Assembly: GCA_016286555.1 (NCBI GenBank)
Contig: JAEETA010000005.1
Span: 1 to 64,000, forward strand
DNA: 64,000 nt
Direction of reading: 5' to 3'
DNA from: Lachnospiraceae bacterium
Lineage (GTDB): Bacteria; Bacillota; Clostridia; Lachnospirales; Lachnospiraceae
Positions 27,023-34,884 of this stretch are shown here, one piece after another. The notes under the pieces are model-generated. The model had not been told where the DNA came from, ran no database searches, and saw only the letters and a program-made list of their open reading frames with translations. A program made the position numbers and the translations under genes. How positions within the stretch are numbered: the stretch's first letter is position 1; each line of letters begins with the position of its first letter.

Positions 27023-27769
27023 AATCCGCCCCTTGATGGCATACATGATCAGCGCCCCCAGAACGGGATAAAATGCAGATAGGGCAACGACTGCAAAGCT
27101 GGGCCCCAGAGTGGTGAAGTCATATTCATAGGCCCAGTATCCCATGGAAACAATCTCAATCGCAATGGATAAAGTTCCGCTCAAAAGAAGCACCTTGATG
27201 CCGTATGAGATAGCATATTCAGATCTCTCTGCCTGAATAGCCAGCTGCTCCGGAGCATATTTTTTCGGCGCAAAAGCCACCTTGAACCCTTTGAAAAAAT
27301 CACTAAACTGCCCTGCAATGCCCAGAATGATAAATTGCAGCCCAAAAACAGACAGGATTGTCGGAAAATCCAAAAAGAAGTAAAAATATGTGTATCCTCC
27401 GCAGGAAAACATGATAAATGCCACAAATAAAAGAATCATGATCAAGCCCATGATCAGCCCGATGATGGTATGCTTTCCGGCTCTTTTTTCCGCCTCATTA
27501 TTTCTGATCAAATCCACCATATGTTCCTCCGCCTTTCCGCTGTAAGCATCCTCGGACAGCCGTTCCCCTGACAGAAGTTCATTGATGTTGATCTCCAGCG
27601 TCCTGCACAGTTCCGGCATGATCATGGTGTCGGGCATGCCGCGACCGGTCTCCCAGCGGGAAACCGCTTTGTCACTGACGCCGATCTCCTCCGCCAGCTG
27701 CTTTTGTGTGAGACCTTTTGCTTTTCTGACTGCTGCTATGAACAGTCCTGTTTTCTTCTGATCGATCAA
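27005..27769 (-). CDS. XRE-family regulator with membrane C-terminus
   Basis: 254 residues from a TTG start with GGAGG six bases upstream. The HTH (about residues 8-62) is FIAAVRKAKGLTQKQLAEEIGVSDKAVSRWETGRGMPDTMIMPELCRTL. Residues about 95-250 hold four hydrophobic segments, so this is a membrane-anchored helix-turn-helix protein of a type common in Lachnospiraceae. Target genes are unknown; it may control itself or the neighbouring zinc-ribbon gene. Confidence 0.9.
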   Translation of the reverse strand: MIDQKKTGLFIAAVRKAKGLTQKQLAEEIGVSDKAVSRWETGRGMPDTMIMPELCRTLEININELLSGERLSEDAYSGKAEEHMVDLIRNNEAEKRAGKHTIIGLIMGLIMILLFVAFIMFSCGGYTYFYFFLDFPTILSVFGLQFIILGIAGQFSDFFKGFKVAFAPKKYAPEQLAIQAERSEYAISYGIKVLLLSGTLSIAIEIVSMGYWAYEYDFTTLGPSFAVVALSAFYPVLGALIMYAIKGRIQKVSR

Positions 27770-27990
27770 GGGGTGCCTCCTGTACCAAGGGTTGCCTCGT
27801 TACGCTTTCAGCGTATTCCCGCGCAGCTCTCCTGTAAATCTATGTATCGTAGAGTTTGGGGATGGGCGGTATATTCTTACTCTCGTAAAGCAAGAAAAGC
27901 ATAACACATCTCGCGCACATCGGCATCCGTGATCCAGGAGAAAGGAGGCAGTGAGGATAGAAAGGGGCAGGTGTGGAAGAGGGAGCAAGA

Positions 27991-28181
27991 TTGCGGATAG
28001 GAACGCATCCACACAAGCTCCTTATCCGCAAAATGAGGGAAGAGCGAGGAGGGAAGGGAGCAAGATTGCGGATAGTAGCGCCCCCACGCAAGCATCTTAT
28101 CCGCAAAAACCGAGAAGGCCACCCCGAGTAAGGATCAAGATTGCGGATAATAGCGGTTCCTCTCAAACTTCTTATCCGTAA
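27991..28181 (+). repeat. Palindromic 75-bp repeat array A (3 units)
   Basis: Three 41-bp palindromic units start at 27991, 28066 and 28141, exactly 75 bp apart. Each begins TTGCGGATA and ends TATCCGCAA (the last one TATCCGTAA), with a 23-bp middle containing GCG and CGC arms; 34-bp spacers separate them. The array ends 16 bp before a copy of the tRNA-Gly 3' end. Open frames through it are only a consequence of the 75-bp period and have no ribosome binding sites. Confidence 0.93.
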
Positions 28182-28196
28182 TCACCGTCTCGCAGG

Positions 28197-28216
28197 AGCG
28201 GGTGATGGGAATCGAA
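28197..28216. repeat. Copy of tRNA-Gly 3' end (putative att site, module 1 left)
   Basis: AGCGGGTGATGGGAATCGAA is identical to the last 20 bases of the tRNA-Gly gene at 36411-36430. There is no complete tRNA here. It is the left boundary of the first module. Confidence 0.85.
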
Positions 28217-28237
28217 GTAGTATATCGGCTCGAAAAC

Positions 28238-28305
28238 CCAGTAAAATCAAGGAGGAAAACTCCGTCAGGTGACTTGTAATAGTCGTGTAATAGTTTTTGT
28301 ACTAC
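28238..28305 (+). repeat. Left-end conserved motif and 11-bp-spaced direct repeats, module 1
   Basis: CCAGTAAAATCAAGGAGGAA begins 41 bp after the start of the att copy, as in module 2. GTAATAG follows at 28276 and 28287 (11 bp apart) and a related GTACTAC at 28299. Such spaced repeats look like arm-type integrase sites; this role is inferred. Confidence 0.6.
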
Positions 28306-28399
28306 AGATACTTTATTATTCTTTTTATTTTTTCTTTCGCAAAAATCAAAATTGATTAAAAATGCGAAATGGAATATACTTTTTTTGAGGTGAATTATC

Positions 28400-29593
28400 A
28401 TGAAACTGATCAAAAGAGATTATTATCTTAATAGACTCCTGGCGGTAAAAAACATACCGGATATCAAAGTGATCACCGGCGTCAGACGAAGCGGAAAGTC
28501 CAGGCTCATGGACTCGTTTATTGAGCAAATATCAGATGAAGAGAATGCCAATATCGTTAGGATCAAGCTTAACTTAAAGAAAAATGAGAAGCTGTTGTAT
28601 GCGGACGGGCTATACAATTACATTGAGGAGTCTTATGACTCAACGAAAGAGAACTATTTGTTCATTGATGAGGTCCAGTTGTGTGAAGGATTTGAAAGAG
28701 TCATAAACAGTATATACGAGGAAGAACTGTATGACATATATCTGACCGGATCCAATGCCTTTTTGCTTTCTAGCGATTTGGCAACGCTGTTCGGTGGAAG
28801 AGTTTTTGAGATTAGCCTATATCCTTTTTCTTTCCAAGAATTTCTAGCTTATTACCCGGAGACAGATATAGATCGTGCATTTGATGAATATGTGAAAAAA
28901 GGTGGAATGGCAGGCTCATATCTGTATAAAACGGATGACGATGCCAGGAAATATGTAAATGGAATCTATAGAACCACGATTGCGAAAGATATCGTAAGAA
29001 AGTTCAAAATAGAAAACGAAGACCTGCTGATCATGATTGGTAATTTTCTGATGGATAATATCGGAAGCCAGACATCCATCAGGAATGTTGCCTCAAAACT
29101 AACATCCGGAACTTACAAGACAAATGATAAAACAGTAGGGGCTTACATTAGCTACCTATGCCGAGCTTTTCTGTTCTATCCGATTCAGAGATACGATATT
29201 AGAGGAAAAAAATATTTGGAATCGGATCAGAAATATTATTTGGCAGATTTGTCATTTCGCTTCTCGGAGATAGGGACAAAAAATGCTGATTATGGTCATC
29301 TATATGAGAATCTGGTAGCTATTGAGCTTTTTCGCAGAGGATACGAGGTTTATGTTGGGAAATTATATGAAAAGGAAGTGGACTTCGTAGCAATCAAAGA
29401 GGGCGAGAAGCTGTATATTCAGGTCTCGGATGATATTTCGAGAGACGAGACATTTGCAAGAGAGGTATCGCCTTTGTTGAGCATCAAGGATGCTTACCCT
29501 AAAATGCTCCTGGCCAGAACAAAACACGATAGAAGCCAGTATGAAGGCATACAAATCATAGATATAGCCAGGTGGCTTGTTTCGCAAAAATAA
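28400..29593 (+). CDS. ATP-binding protein with DUF4143 (AAA_14 family)
   Basis: 397 residues, complete. The N-terminal AAA domain has Walker A GVRRSGKSRL (about 27-36) and Walker B YLFIDEVQL (about 86-94), then YLTGSNAFLLSSDLATLFGGR as sensor region. The C-terminal DUF4143 nuclease-like region includes YLADLSFRFSE and LYENLVAIELFRRGYEVYVGKLYEKEVDFVAIKEGEKLYIQVS, with the E..D.. ExK-like pattern of restriction-type folds. Cellular role of the family is not established. AT-rich codon use sets it apart from the backbone. GAGGTG precedes the ATG. It is the first gene of module 1. Confidence 0.92.
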   Translation: MKLIKRDYYLNRLLAVKNIPDIKVITGVRRSGKSRLMDSFIEQISDEENANIVRIKLNLKKNEKLLYADGLYNYIEESYDSTKENYLFIDEVQLCEGFERVINSIYEEELYDIYLTGSNAFLLSSDLATLFGGRVFEISLYPFSFQEFLAYYPETDIDRAFDEYVKKGGMAGSYLYKTDDDARKYVNGIYRTTIAKDIVRKFKIENEDLLIMIGNFLMDNIGSQTSIRNVASKLTSGTYKTNDKTVGAYISYLCRAFLFYPIQRYDIRGKKYLESDQKYYLADLSFRFSEIGTKNADYGHLYENLVAIELFRRGYEVYVGKLYEKEVDFVAIKEGEKLYIQVSDDISRDETFAREVSPLLSIKDAYPKMLLARTKHDRSQYEGIQIIDIARWLVSQK

Positions 29594-29823
29594 AAAAGAT
29601 TGAAATTTGCGAAAAGCTACGATCGGTTCTTTATATCTTCATCTAAACGAGCGCTAACAGTTGCGAACGTTGATGCTGAGTTATGTAGTTTTTGATATTG
29701 TATTCATTCAGTACCCGGAATATGTAGTTATGGTGGTTTTGGGATCCGATGAATAAAAAGGGATTGATGAGAACCTTTCAGGGAAGGATTTATACGCACA
29801 ATGACATATAAGGGGGATTTGGC

Positions 29824-30429
29824 GTGGCTAATGAATTGAAATTGAAAGCTGGCTCTAAAATTTCTTCTGATACGATTCTCTATGAAGGATTTCAGAAGTA
29901 TGAGGAACATATCATAGCCAATGTTGGAATCGACAAGATTGATGACGTTTTTCAGCACTTCATCGCCATGCATGACGAACCGCTATTCTTTATTCTGGAA
30001 CTTCCGGCAAAGGTGGATGATGAAGAGGAAGTGACGCCCGGAGTTCTGAAAACCCAGCACAAGGATGTTTATTACATGGATGGTTGCACCCAGGAAGAAG
30101 CGCTTACCATTCTCATGCGAGTGGGGAATCTTCTTTACAATGACGGATTGTCTTCCTTCGGGTTTGGCGGGCATGAGAGTAACGATGAGATCATGTTTGG
30201 AAAATACAATGTTCTCACTCTCTATAGCACCAATATAGGCAAGTACGATGATTTCTTTGAGCCACATGAAATAGAGGAGACAGAGGAAATCGTCACAGCA
30301 TGGGATACTATCTCTGAAAAGACCCCAGGGATAAGCGAGCGCTATGAGTCAGAAGGTAAGACCGTTTATGATATTCCCGAGATGTTTGCGGATTGGGGAA
30401 TCTACCTGGCGGAACAGAGAGAGGAATGA
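29824..30429 (+). CDS. Hypothetical acidic protein, immunity-like
   Basis: 201 residues from a GTG start with AGGGGG seven bases upstream. Very acidic, with no signal peptide or membrane segment. FFILELPAKVDDEEEV, DGCTQEEALTILMRVGNLLYNDGLSSFGFGGHESNDEIMFGKYNVLTLYS and a C-terminal WDTISEKTPGISERYESEG suggest a compact globular domain. The acidic composition and setting resemble immunity proteins of polymorphic toxin systems, but no cognate toxin lies next to it and I do not recognise the family. Confidence 0.75.
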   Translation: MANELKLKAGSKISSDTILYEGFQKYEEHIIANVGIDKIDDVFQHFIAMHDEPLFFILELPAKVDDEEEVTPGVLKTQHKDVYYMDGCTQEEALTILMRVGNLLYNDGLSSFGFGGHESNDEIMFGKYNVLTLYSTNIGKYDDFFEPHEIEETEEIVTAWDTISEKTPGISERYESEGKTVYDIPEMFADWGIYLAEQREE

Positions 30430-30433
30430 TGCC

Positions 30434-30571
30434 ATGGTGGATAAAATAGCAAACATATATGCGCGTATTGAGACGGAAGAAAAGAAACATACAGATGTCT
30501 TGATGATGGATGCTGAAACTCTAGATATAGAACTGGAGAAAGGGTATGTGGATATGCAGGCGGACGTGTAA
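30434..30571 (+). CDS. Very short ORF, possible truncated protein
   Basis: 45 residues from the ATG at 30434, four bases after the previous stop (MVDKIANIYARIETEEKKHTDV, shown to 20 residues by its first part, ends GYVDMQADV). The site upstream (GAGGAATGATGCC) is plausible. It may be a remnant or a tiny antitoxin-like protein. Coding status is uncertain. Confidence 0.35.
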   Translation: MVDKIANIYARIETEEKKHTDVLMMDAETLDIELEKGYVDMQADV

Positions 30572-30632
30572 AAACTGCAGCGCTGGTTTTTGCAGATATT
30601 CGTCGTGATTGGATTGTTTAAGGAGACATGAT

Positions 30633-30884
30633 ATGTTATCGGATATCGCAGGGGATGTCAGTCGCTGTATTTCAAGCAGAAAAGCTTTTTTAAACGGAGA
30701 TGCGAAACAGGATTATTCTTTGTTTTGGCTTCAAAGAGTGATCGATGCCTGCAACAATGAAATCGATGAAAGCGAACTTCCGGAGTTCCTGGATGAGGTA
30801 AACGAGATTCGCGAGTATCTTAAAGGTAATCGGGATGAGGAGTATATTTTGCGTTACTGGAAGCAGTACGAACAAATTGGGTAA
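30633..30884 (+). CDS. Small hypothetical protein
   Basis: 83 residues from the ATG at 30633, with AAGGAG seven to eight bases upstream. Helical and acidic (LFWLQRVIDACNNEIDESELPEFLDEVNEIREYL). It ends directly against the start of the acetyltransferase gene, so the two are probably co-transcribed. No family recognised. Confidence 0.65.
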   Translation: MLSDIAGDVSRCISSRKAFLNGDAKQDYSLFWLQRVIDACNNEIDESELPEFLDEVNEIREYLKGNRDEEYILRYWKQYEQIG

Positions 30885-31385
30885 ATGAATATAGTATACA
30901 GATTAGGGACCAAGCAGGATTTAGATACAATTTGTCTGCTGATCCATCAAGCTATAAATGAGATGGAAAGCCACGGTATATATCAGTGGGACGACATATA
31001 TCCTTCACGAAAAGATTTTGAAGAAGATATCGAAAAACAATCATTGTTTCTGGCATATTTGAATGAGAGTTTGGTTGCTCTGTATGTGATAAGCGCTGAA
31101 TGCGATGAGCAATACAAAAACGGACACTGGGAATGTGAAGAGAAAACCGCATATATATTGCATAGATTCTGTGTCTCTCCGGTTTTCCAGAATCAAGGTA
31201 TAGGAAAGACAGTCTTGCTGCATGTTGAAGAACAGATCAAAGAGATGGGATATCAATCCATCAGGCTGGACACGTTTACCGAGAATCCCTTTGCACAAAG
31301 ACTGTATTTGCATAATGGATACGAATCCAGAGGATATGCAAATTGGCGCAAAGGGAGGTTTGATCTGATGGAGAAGAAGTTATAA
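30885..31385 (+). CDS. GNAT family N-acetyltransferase
   Basis: 166 residues, normal GNAT length. The acetyl-CoA-binding loop is FQNQGIGKTVLLHVEEQIKEMG (Q/RxxGxG/A) at about residues 102-122, and the later NPFAQRLYLHNGYESRGYANW is motif B. It transfers acetyl from acetyl-CoA to an unknown amine. It begins immediately after the preceding stop. Located in the accessory module, so a resistance or toxin-modifying role is possible but unsupported. Confidence 0.9.
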   Translation: MNIVYRLGTKQDLDTICLLIHQAINEMESHGIYQWDDIYPSRKDFEEDIEKQSLFLAYLNESLVALYVISAECDEQYKNGHWECEEKTAYILHRFCVSPVFQNQGIGKTVLLHVEEQIKEMGYQSIRLDTFTENPFAQRLYLHNGYESRGYANWRKGRFDLMEKKL

Positions 31386-31434
31386 CTTCAGTTAAACCTG
31401 ACCGAGGAAAAATGGTTTGTAGAGGAGGAACCTT

Positions 31435-31665
31435 ATGCCACATGTGGAGATTCAATGCTTTCCGGGAAGAACGGAGGAGCAGAAGCAACTTTGCGCTGAG
31501 AAGATAGCGGATGTGGTTGCGGAGACGTTGGGTTGCAAGACTTCCAGTGTCTCCGTCGCAATCAAAGAAGTCGTAGAGGCGGACTGGAAAGAACAGGTCT
31601 GGGACAGATGCGTCGTCCCAGACGCGGAGTATCTCTACAAGAAGCCAGGGTATACCTGTGACTAG
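31435..31665 (+). CDS. Tautomerase (4-oxalocrotonate tautomerase superfamily)
   Basis: 76 residues. The catalytic N-terminal Pro follows the initiator Met (MPHVEIQCFPGRTEEQK), and SVSVAIKEV matches the second strand of the fold. AGGAGG lies before the ATG. Substrate unknown. It is the last gene of module 1 before palindrome array B. Confidence 0.85.
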   Translation: MPHVEIQCFPGRTEEQKQLCAEKIADVVAETLGCKTSSVSVAIKEVVEADWKEQVWDRCVVPDAEYLYKKPGYTCD

Positions 31666-31699
31666 ATCATCGTGGGCAGGTGTTGGTCTTGAAGCGCAA

Positions 31700-31890
31700 T
31701 TGCGGATAATAGCGCCCTTATTCAAGTTCTTTATCCGCAAAAAGGAAGAGCCAAGCGTTGGAGCGGAAGCGAGATTGCGGATAGTAGCGCTCCAACACAA
31801 GCTTCTTATCCGCAAACCACAAGAAGTAGGCGCTGACTCGAAAGCAAAATTGCGGATAATAGCACTCCCACTCAAGCATCTTATCCGCAA
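31700..31890 (+). repeat. Palindromic 75-bp repeat array B (3 units)
   Basis: 41-bp palindromic units begin at 31700, 31775 and 31850, again exactly 75 bp apart, all in the same orientation as array A. Each has TTGCGGATA and TATCCGCAA arms. The 34-bp spacers differ from one another. The array starts 34 bp after the tautomerase stop. Confidence 0.92.
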
Positions 31891-31933
31891 AATCGGGGAA
31901 GAGCGAGCAGAGAAGAGCGAGCAGAGAGGAGCA

Positions 31934-32130
31934 AGCGGGTGATGGGTCGCACGAGGTCCGGGGGACCTCGGAATTGCGACGACCGAAGCGAAGCGGAGAC
32001 TGAGGCGGAATAAGAAAAAGGTCCGGTGGACCTTTTTCCCGCCGAACCGACCGAGCCGGAGGTTCAGAGCGGGTGATGGGGCGCACGAGGTCCGGTGGAC
32101 CTCGGAATTGCGCCGACCGAGCTGGAGCGC
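31934..32130 (+). repeat. GGTCC hairpin repeats with tRNA-derived 13-mers
   Basis: AGCGGGTGATGGG occurs at 31934 and 32068, each followed by a GAGGTCC/GGACCTC hairpin and GGAATTGCG. Between them AAAAAGGTCC, GGT, GGACCTTTTT (32015-32037) forms a symmetric terminator-like hairpin. The same elements recur near 36.0-36.3 kb. Confidence 0.85.
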
Positions 32131-32184
32131 GAGGTGTCACACCTAACGGTGAGACGAACCCTTTGGGTTCGAGGTCTCGCCTCC

Positions 32185-32230
32185 TTACGAAAAAGGTCCC
32201 TCAGGATATCCTGAGGGACCTTTTTCGTAA
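32185..32230. terminator. 46-bp perfect palindrome (terminator-like)
   Basis: The 23-bp arms are exact complements and meet at GATATC with no loop; each end has a run of five A/T bases (GAAAAAGG and CCTTTTTC). It lies one base before the tRNA-Gly 3' copy at 32232, the same position the real tRNA terminator holds at 36367-36410, so it is probably a copied or converted tRNA terminator. Confidence 0.8.
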
Positions 32231-32231
32231 C

Positions 32232-32251
32232 AGCGGGTGATGGGAATCGAA
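32232..32251. repeat. Copy of tRNA-Gly 3' end (boundary of modules 1 and 2)
   Basis: AGCGGGTGATGGGAATCGAA, exact copy of 36411-36430. It ends module 1 and begins module 2; the distances to the neighbouring copies are 4035 and 4179 bp. Confidence 0.85.
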
Positions 32252-32272
32252 ATAACGTACGCCCCTGGAAAT

Positions 32273-32330
32273 CCAGTAAAATCAAGGAGGAAAGTAGCGC
32301 CAGGCACTATGTACCAGCTTTGTACCAATC
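32273..32330 (+). repeat. Left-end conserved motif and 11-bp-spaced direct repeats, module 2
   Basis: CCAGTAAAATCAAGGAGGAA again starts 41 bp after the att copy. GTACCA occurs at 32311 and 32322, 11 bp apart, in the position of the GTAATAG repeats in module 1. The repeat sequence differs but the spacing is kept. Confidence 0.6.
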
Positions 32331-32528
32331 CGGTAGTTCATTCTTGGAATAATGGGAATTATATAAGTTGAGTTTAGAAAGGCCATTGCGCTATAGGTAT
32401 AATCACCATAGATGTTTCTATGGAACAACTCACTTTTTCATGGAGGCTGATTGTTTAGCAATTGAACGTCTAAAATAGCAAAAGCCCGTCCATGCATGCG
32501 TAAAATTAAAATAAATGCACGCATAGTA

Positions 32529-32557
32529 TTGACTGTTGGCAATTTACGAGCTATTAT
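32529..32557 (+). promoter_or_regulatory. Promoter of the fic gene
   Basis: TTGACT at 32529 and TATTAT at 32552, spacer 17 bp. An ATGCGT/ACGCAT inverted pair (32496-32524) flanks an AT-rich core just upstream and touches the -35, so it may be an operator. Confidence 0.65.
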
Positions 32558-32589
32558 GATTAAAACAGTTCAATAAGAGGGGGAGAGCG

Positions 32590-33660
32590 ATGGAGTACAT
32601 TAAGGATAGAGTTGACGATTATGATGCAAACTATTTCGTTAATGAGCTGGTTGATGCCTCAAAACTTCTAGGACTGCTTGAAGCTAAAATTTCGGGGTAT
32701 CAATTTAATGGGATTATTATTCCTATGCTGCACAAAAAAGAGGCGATATCCTCGATGTACATTGAGGGGACGCAGACCACCATCACGGATGTGTATAAGA
32801 ACGAGGTGAAATCTTCATCCATTGATAATCGCGTCATGCTCGAGGTAAAAAATCATACAAAAGCCTTGGCCTATGGTGCTGATGTGTTGAGAGTAGAAGG
32901 TTTTTCGCATTCTTTTATAAAAAAAATACATGAACTGATGCTGACGAACATTGTTTCGAAGCAAAAGGAGGATTCACTCGGAAGGTATAAAACACAGAAT
33001 AACTTTATTGTAAACAGTTTGGGCAAAGTTGTTTTTACCCCGCCATCTTTTGAAGATACTCAAAAATATATGGACGAATTGATCGACTATATGAATGACA
33101 CAACGGATGGCGTAAATCCTCTGATAAAAGCAGCGGTTGCACATGCCCAATTCGAGTCTATCCATCCCTTTGAGGATGGAAATGGAAGAGTGGGTAGATT
33201 GCTGGTAAGTCTGTATCTTTTTAGAGCAAGGGTTATCAATTTCCCGTTCTTTTATATAAGCGAGGCTATCAGTCAGGATAAGGCTGTTTACTATAATCAG
33301 CTTACTGGGACAAGAACTGGTGATTATAATGCCTGGATTAAGTTCTTCCTGCAGAAGTTGATTGTGCAGGCAAACAATCACATAAAGTATATCGACGATC
33401 TGAATAACCTATATCTGCGCACGAAAAACACGCTCACAAACTGTATTAACAGTCCTAAATACGATAGTATCCTGGAGTGTCTGTTTACGCAACCGGTACT
33501 GACATCGGGTTATCTGGCTGAGAAGCTGAACGTTTCCGTAGGCCAGGCAAACAGATATTTAGTAGCCTTGGAAGAAAACTCCATTTTGCAGGGGGATGAT
33601 AAGAAACGAAACAGGCGGTTTTACTTCTCTGAATTGATCATCCTAGCAGAAAGAACGTAA
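32590..33660 (+). CDS. Fic family protein (class II, self-inhibited)
   Basis: 356 residues. The Fic core motif is IHPFEDGNGRVGR (catalytic His about 192). The N-terminal helix carries the inhibitory motif SMYIEG (S55, E59, G60), the class II arrangement, so its AMP-transfer activity is probably self-restrained. The C-terminal 90 residues form a winged helix (LAEKLNVSVGQANRYLVALEENSIL), suggesting DNA binding or autoregulation. GGGGGAGAG precedes the ATG and a good promoter lies upstream. Targets are unknown. First gene of module 2. Confidence 0.94.
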   Translation: MEYIKDRVDDYDANYFVNELVDASKLLGLLEAKISGYQFNGIIIPMLHKKEAISSMYIEGTQTTITDVYKNEVKSSSIDNRVMLEVKNHTKALAYGADVLRVEGFSHSFIKKIHELMLTNIVSKQKEDSLGRYKTQNNFIVNSLGKVVFTPPSFEDTQKYMDELIDYMNDTTDGVNPLIKAAVAHAQFESIHPFEDGNGRVGRLLVSLYLFRARVINFPFFYISEAISQDKAVYYNQLTGTRTGDYNAWIKFFLQKLIVQANNHIKYIDDLNNLYLRTKNTLTNCINSPKYDSILECLFTQPVLTSGYLAEKLNVSVGQANRYLVALEENSILQGDDKKRNRRFYFSELIILAERT

Positions 33661-34039
33661 GACCGAATGAAGATAGATCTGTTGGAAAGAGGTGATGCGT
33701 ATTGGGGGAGCAGGAAATAGCTTGAAAACGTATCTTGGGTGAAATGCCATTGATGATACAACCCCATTACTTGTAGAAAAGGATTGAAAAAAATTGAATA
33801 TGGAAAAAAAGAAAAAACGTATAACCGTTGGCGCGGCTATACGTTCTCTCAAAGAAAGATGTAAGTATCTTTCCCAAATGCTTAACAGAATTTTACTACA
33901 TTCTTTCCGAGAGAGCAACGAGAATTTGTTACTCGTAAACTCAGTTTTGCTACAAATGTAGCGGAAAGGAAAGGATGTAGTATGTTTATTTTTAGCGCAA
34001 TAATTCCTTTTCTGTCATCGTTGACAGGAGGGGATATTT
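33661..34039. other. Gene-free interval between fic and the EndoU-like gene
   Basis: No convincing protein gene. A hairpin at 33816-33845 (AACGTATA paired with TATACGTT) is followed on the minus strand by a long T-rich run, so it would terminate minus-strand transcription, although no minus-strand gene is seen. A 23-codon ORF from 33981 overlaps the next gene start and may be a remnant of a longer toxin N-terminus. Confidence 0.5.
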
Positions 34040-34528
34040 ATGGGAACAACTAAGACCGGAAGAGTATTAAATACCCGTGGTGCAGCGGGGACTGCCAGCC
34101 AATTTGCGGTAGTTCATTCTAATGAAGGAGAGTACACTAAACCGGGCAAGGATAACCTCATCAGGCTTAAAAATGGTGGCCATGGGCAGACCGGAATGAA
34201 TGAGCTCGACAAATACGGGATTCAATATGTCGTTGAGAAAACATATCCTAATGGAGTTAGAGTCGGGCGTGTCCCAAATCACAAGAATAAAGCTAAACAA
34301 AGGCCTGGGGGACAAACATGGTTTCCGAGGAATTGGACTGGCAAGGACATCAAACGTGCCGGTGAACATGTAGCGAACCTAAAAGGGAACAGGCATTCAA
34401 AAGATGGCGTTGCAGTTTTTGGCATGTGGAAAGGCGTTCGTGTAGGAGTAATTCGTACTCATGGTCAGATAGCAACTATCTTCCCGGATTCGAAACAGCC
34501 GACTTCAAAAGGAGGAAAGAGAAAATGA
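34040..34528 (+). CDS. EndoU-like nuclease toxin domain protein
   Basis: 162 residues. The segment GGHGQTGMNELDKYGIQYVVEKTYPNGVRVGRVPNHKNK, then GGQTWFPRNWTGKDIKRAGEHV and VRTHGQIATIFPD (FPxxW and a T..FP terminus) resemble the bacterial EndoU nuclease domain used as a C-terminal tip by polymorphic and contact-dependent toxins. Here it is nearly alone: there is no N-terminal secretion or repeat region, so it may be an orphan tip or a toxin-antitoxin style nuclease. AGGAGGGG precedes the ATG. The stop overlaps the start of the next gene (ATGA). Confidence 0.72.
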   Translation: MGTTKTGRVLNTRGAAGTASQFAVVHSNEGEYTKPGKDNLIRLKNGGHGQTGMNELDKYGIQYVVEKTYPNGVRVGRVPNHKNKAKQRPGGQTWFPRNWTGKDIKRAGEHVANLKGNRHSKDGVAVFGMWKGVRVGVIRTHGQIATIFPDSKQPTSKGGKRK

Positions 34529-34884
34529 ATGCTGAGAAACTAAAAGAAGTGATAAAACACCGCGAATATGTTGATGAAATCAGTCAGAGCGAGTGGTATG
34601 AAGAGATAGAAAAATGTCAAAACCAAGTGACAGATATTATAACCGAAGATATTTCATCTGCGACAGAGTATCTTACTCATCAGTGTACAGCCATGGAGTA
34701 TGTTTATATCGGCGAGATTTTGGATGATGTCATTGAAAAAATACCCAGCAGAGAATTTGTGGAGAGTTTTAAAAGACTTAAAGACAAATTCCCGAAAGAA
34801 TATTCTGAATATTGTATTGAAAATGACATAATTCGTGCTGAAAACATACTGAAGTGGGAGGAGGAACATGGGAAAAAAGATTGA
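34525..34884 (+). CDS. Putative immunity protein for the EndoU-like toxin
   Basis: 119 residues from the ATG at 34525, with GGAGGA upstream and a 4-bp overlap with the toxin stop. Strongly helical and acidic (YVDEISQSEWYEEIEKCQNQ, then KFPKEYSEYCIENDIIRAENILKWEEEHGKK), no signal peptide. Position, overlap and charge fit an immunity protein neutralising a basic nuclease; the family was not recognised. Confidence 0.7.
   Translation: MNAEKLKEVIKHREYVDEISQSEWYEEIEKCQNQVTDIITEDISSATEYLTHQCTAMEYVYIGEILDDVIEKIPSREFVESFKRLKDKFPKEYSEYCIENDIIRAENILKWEEEHGKKD

Larger units (their letters stand above)
28197..32251. mobile_element. Integrase-less tRNA-bounded module 1
   Basis: About 4.0 kb between two exact 20-bp copies of the tRNA-Gly 3' end. 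Order: att copy, 20-bp shared motif, 11-bp-spaced direct repeats, DUF4143 ATPase, several unknown small genes, GNAT acetyltransferase, tautomerase, palindrome array B, hairpins, att copy. Base composition is AT-richer than the flanks. No integrase, transposase or replication gene is visible, so mobility, if any, would need help in trans. The interpretation is inference from the repeated boundaries. Confidence 0.6.
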
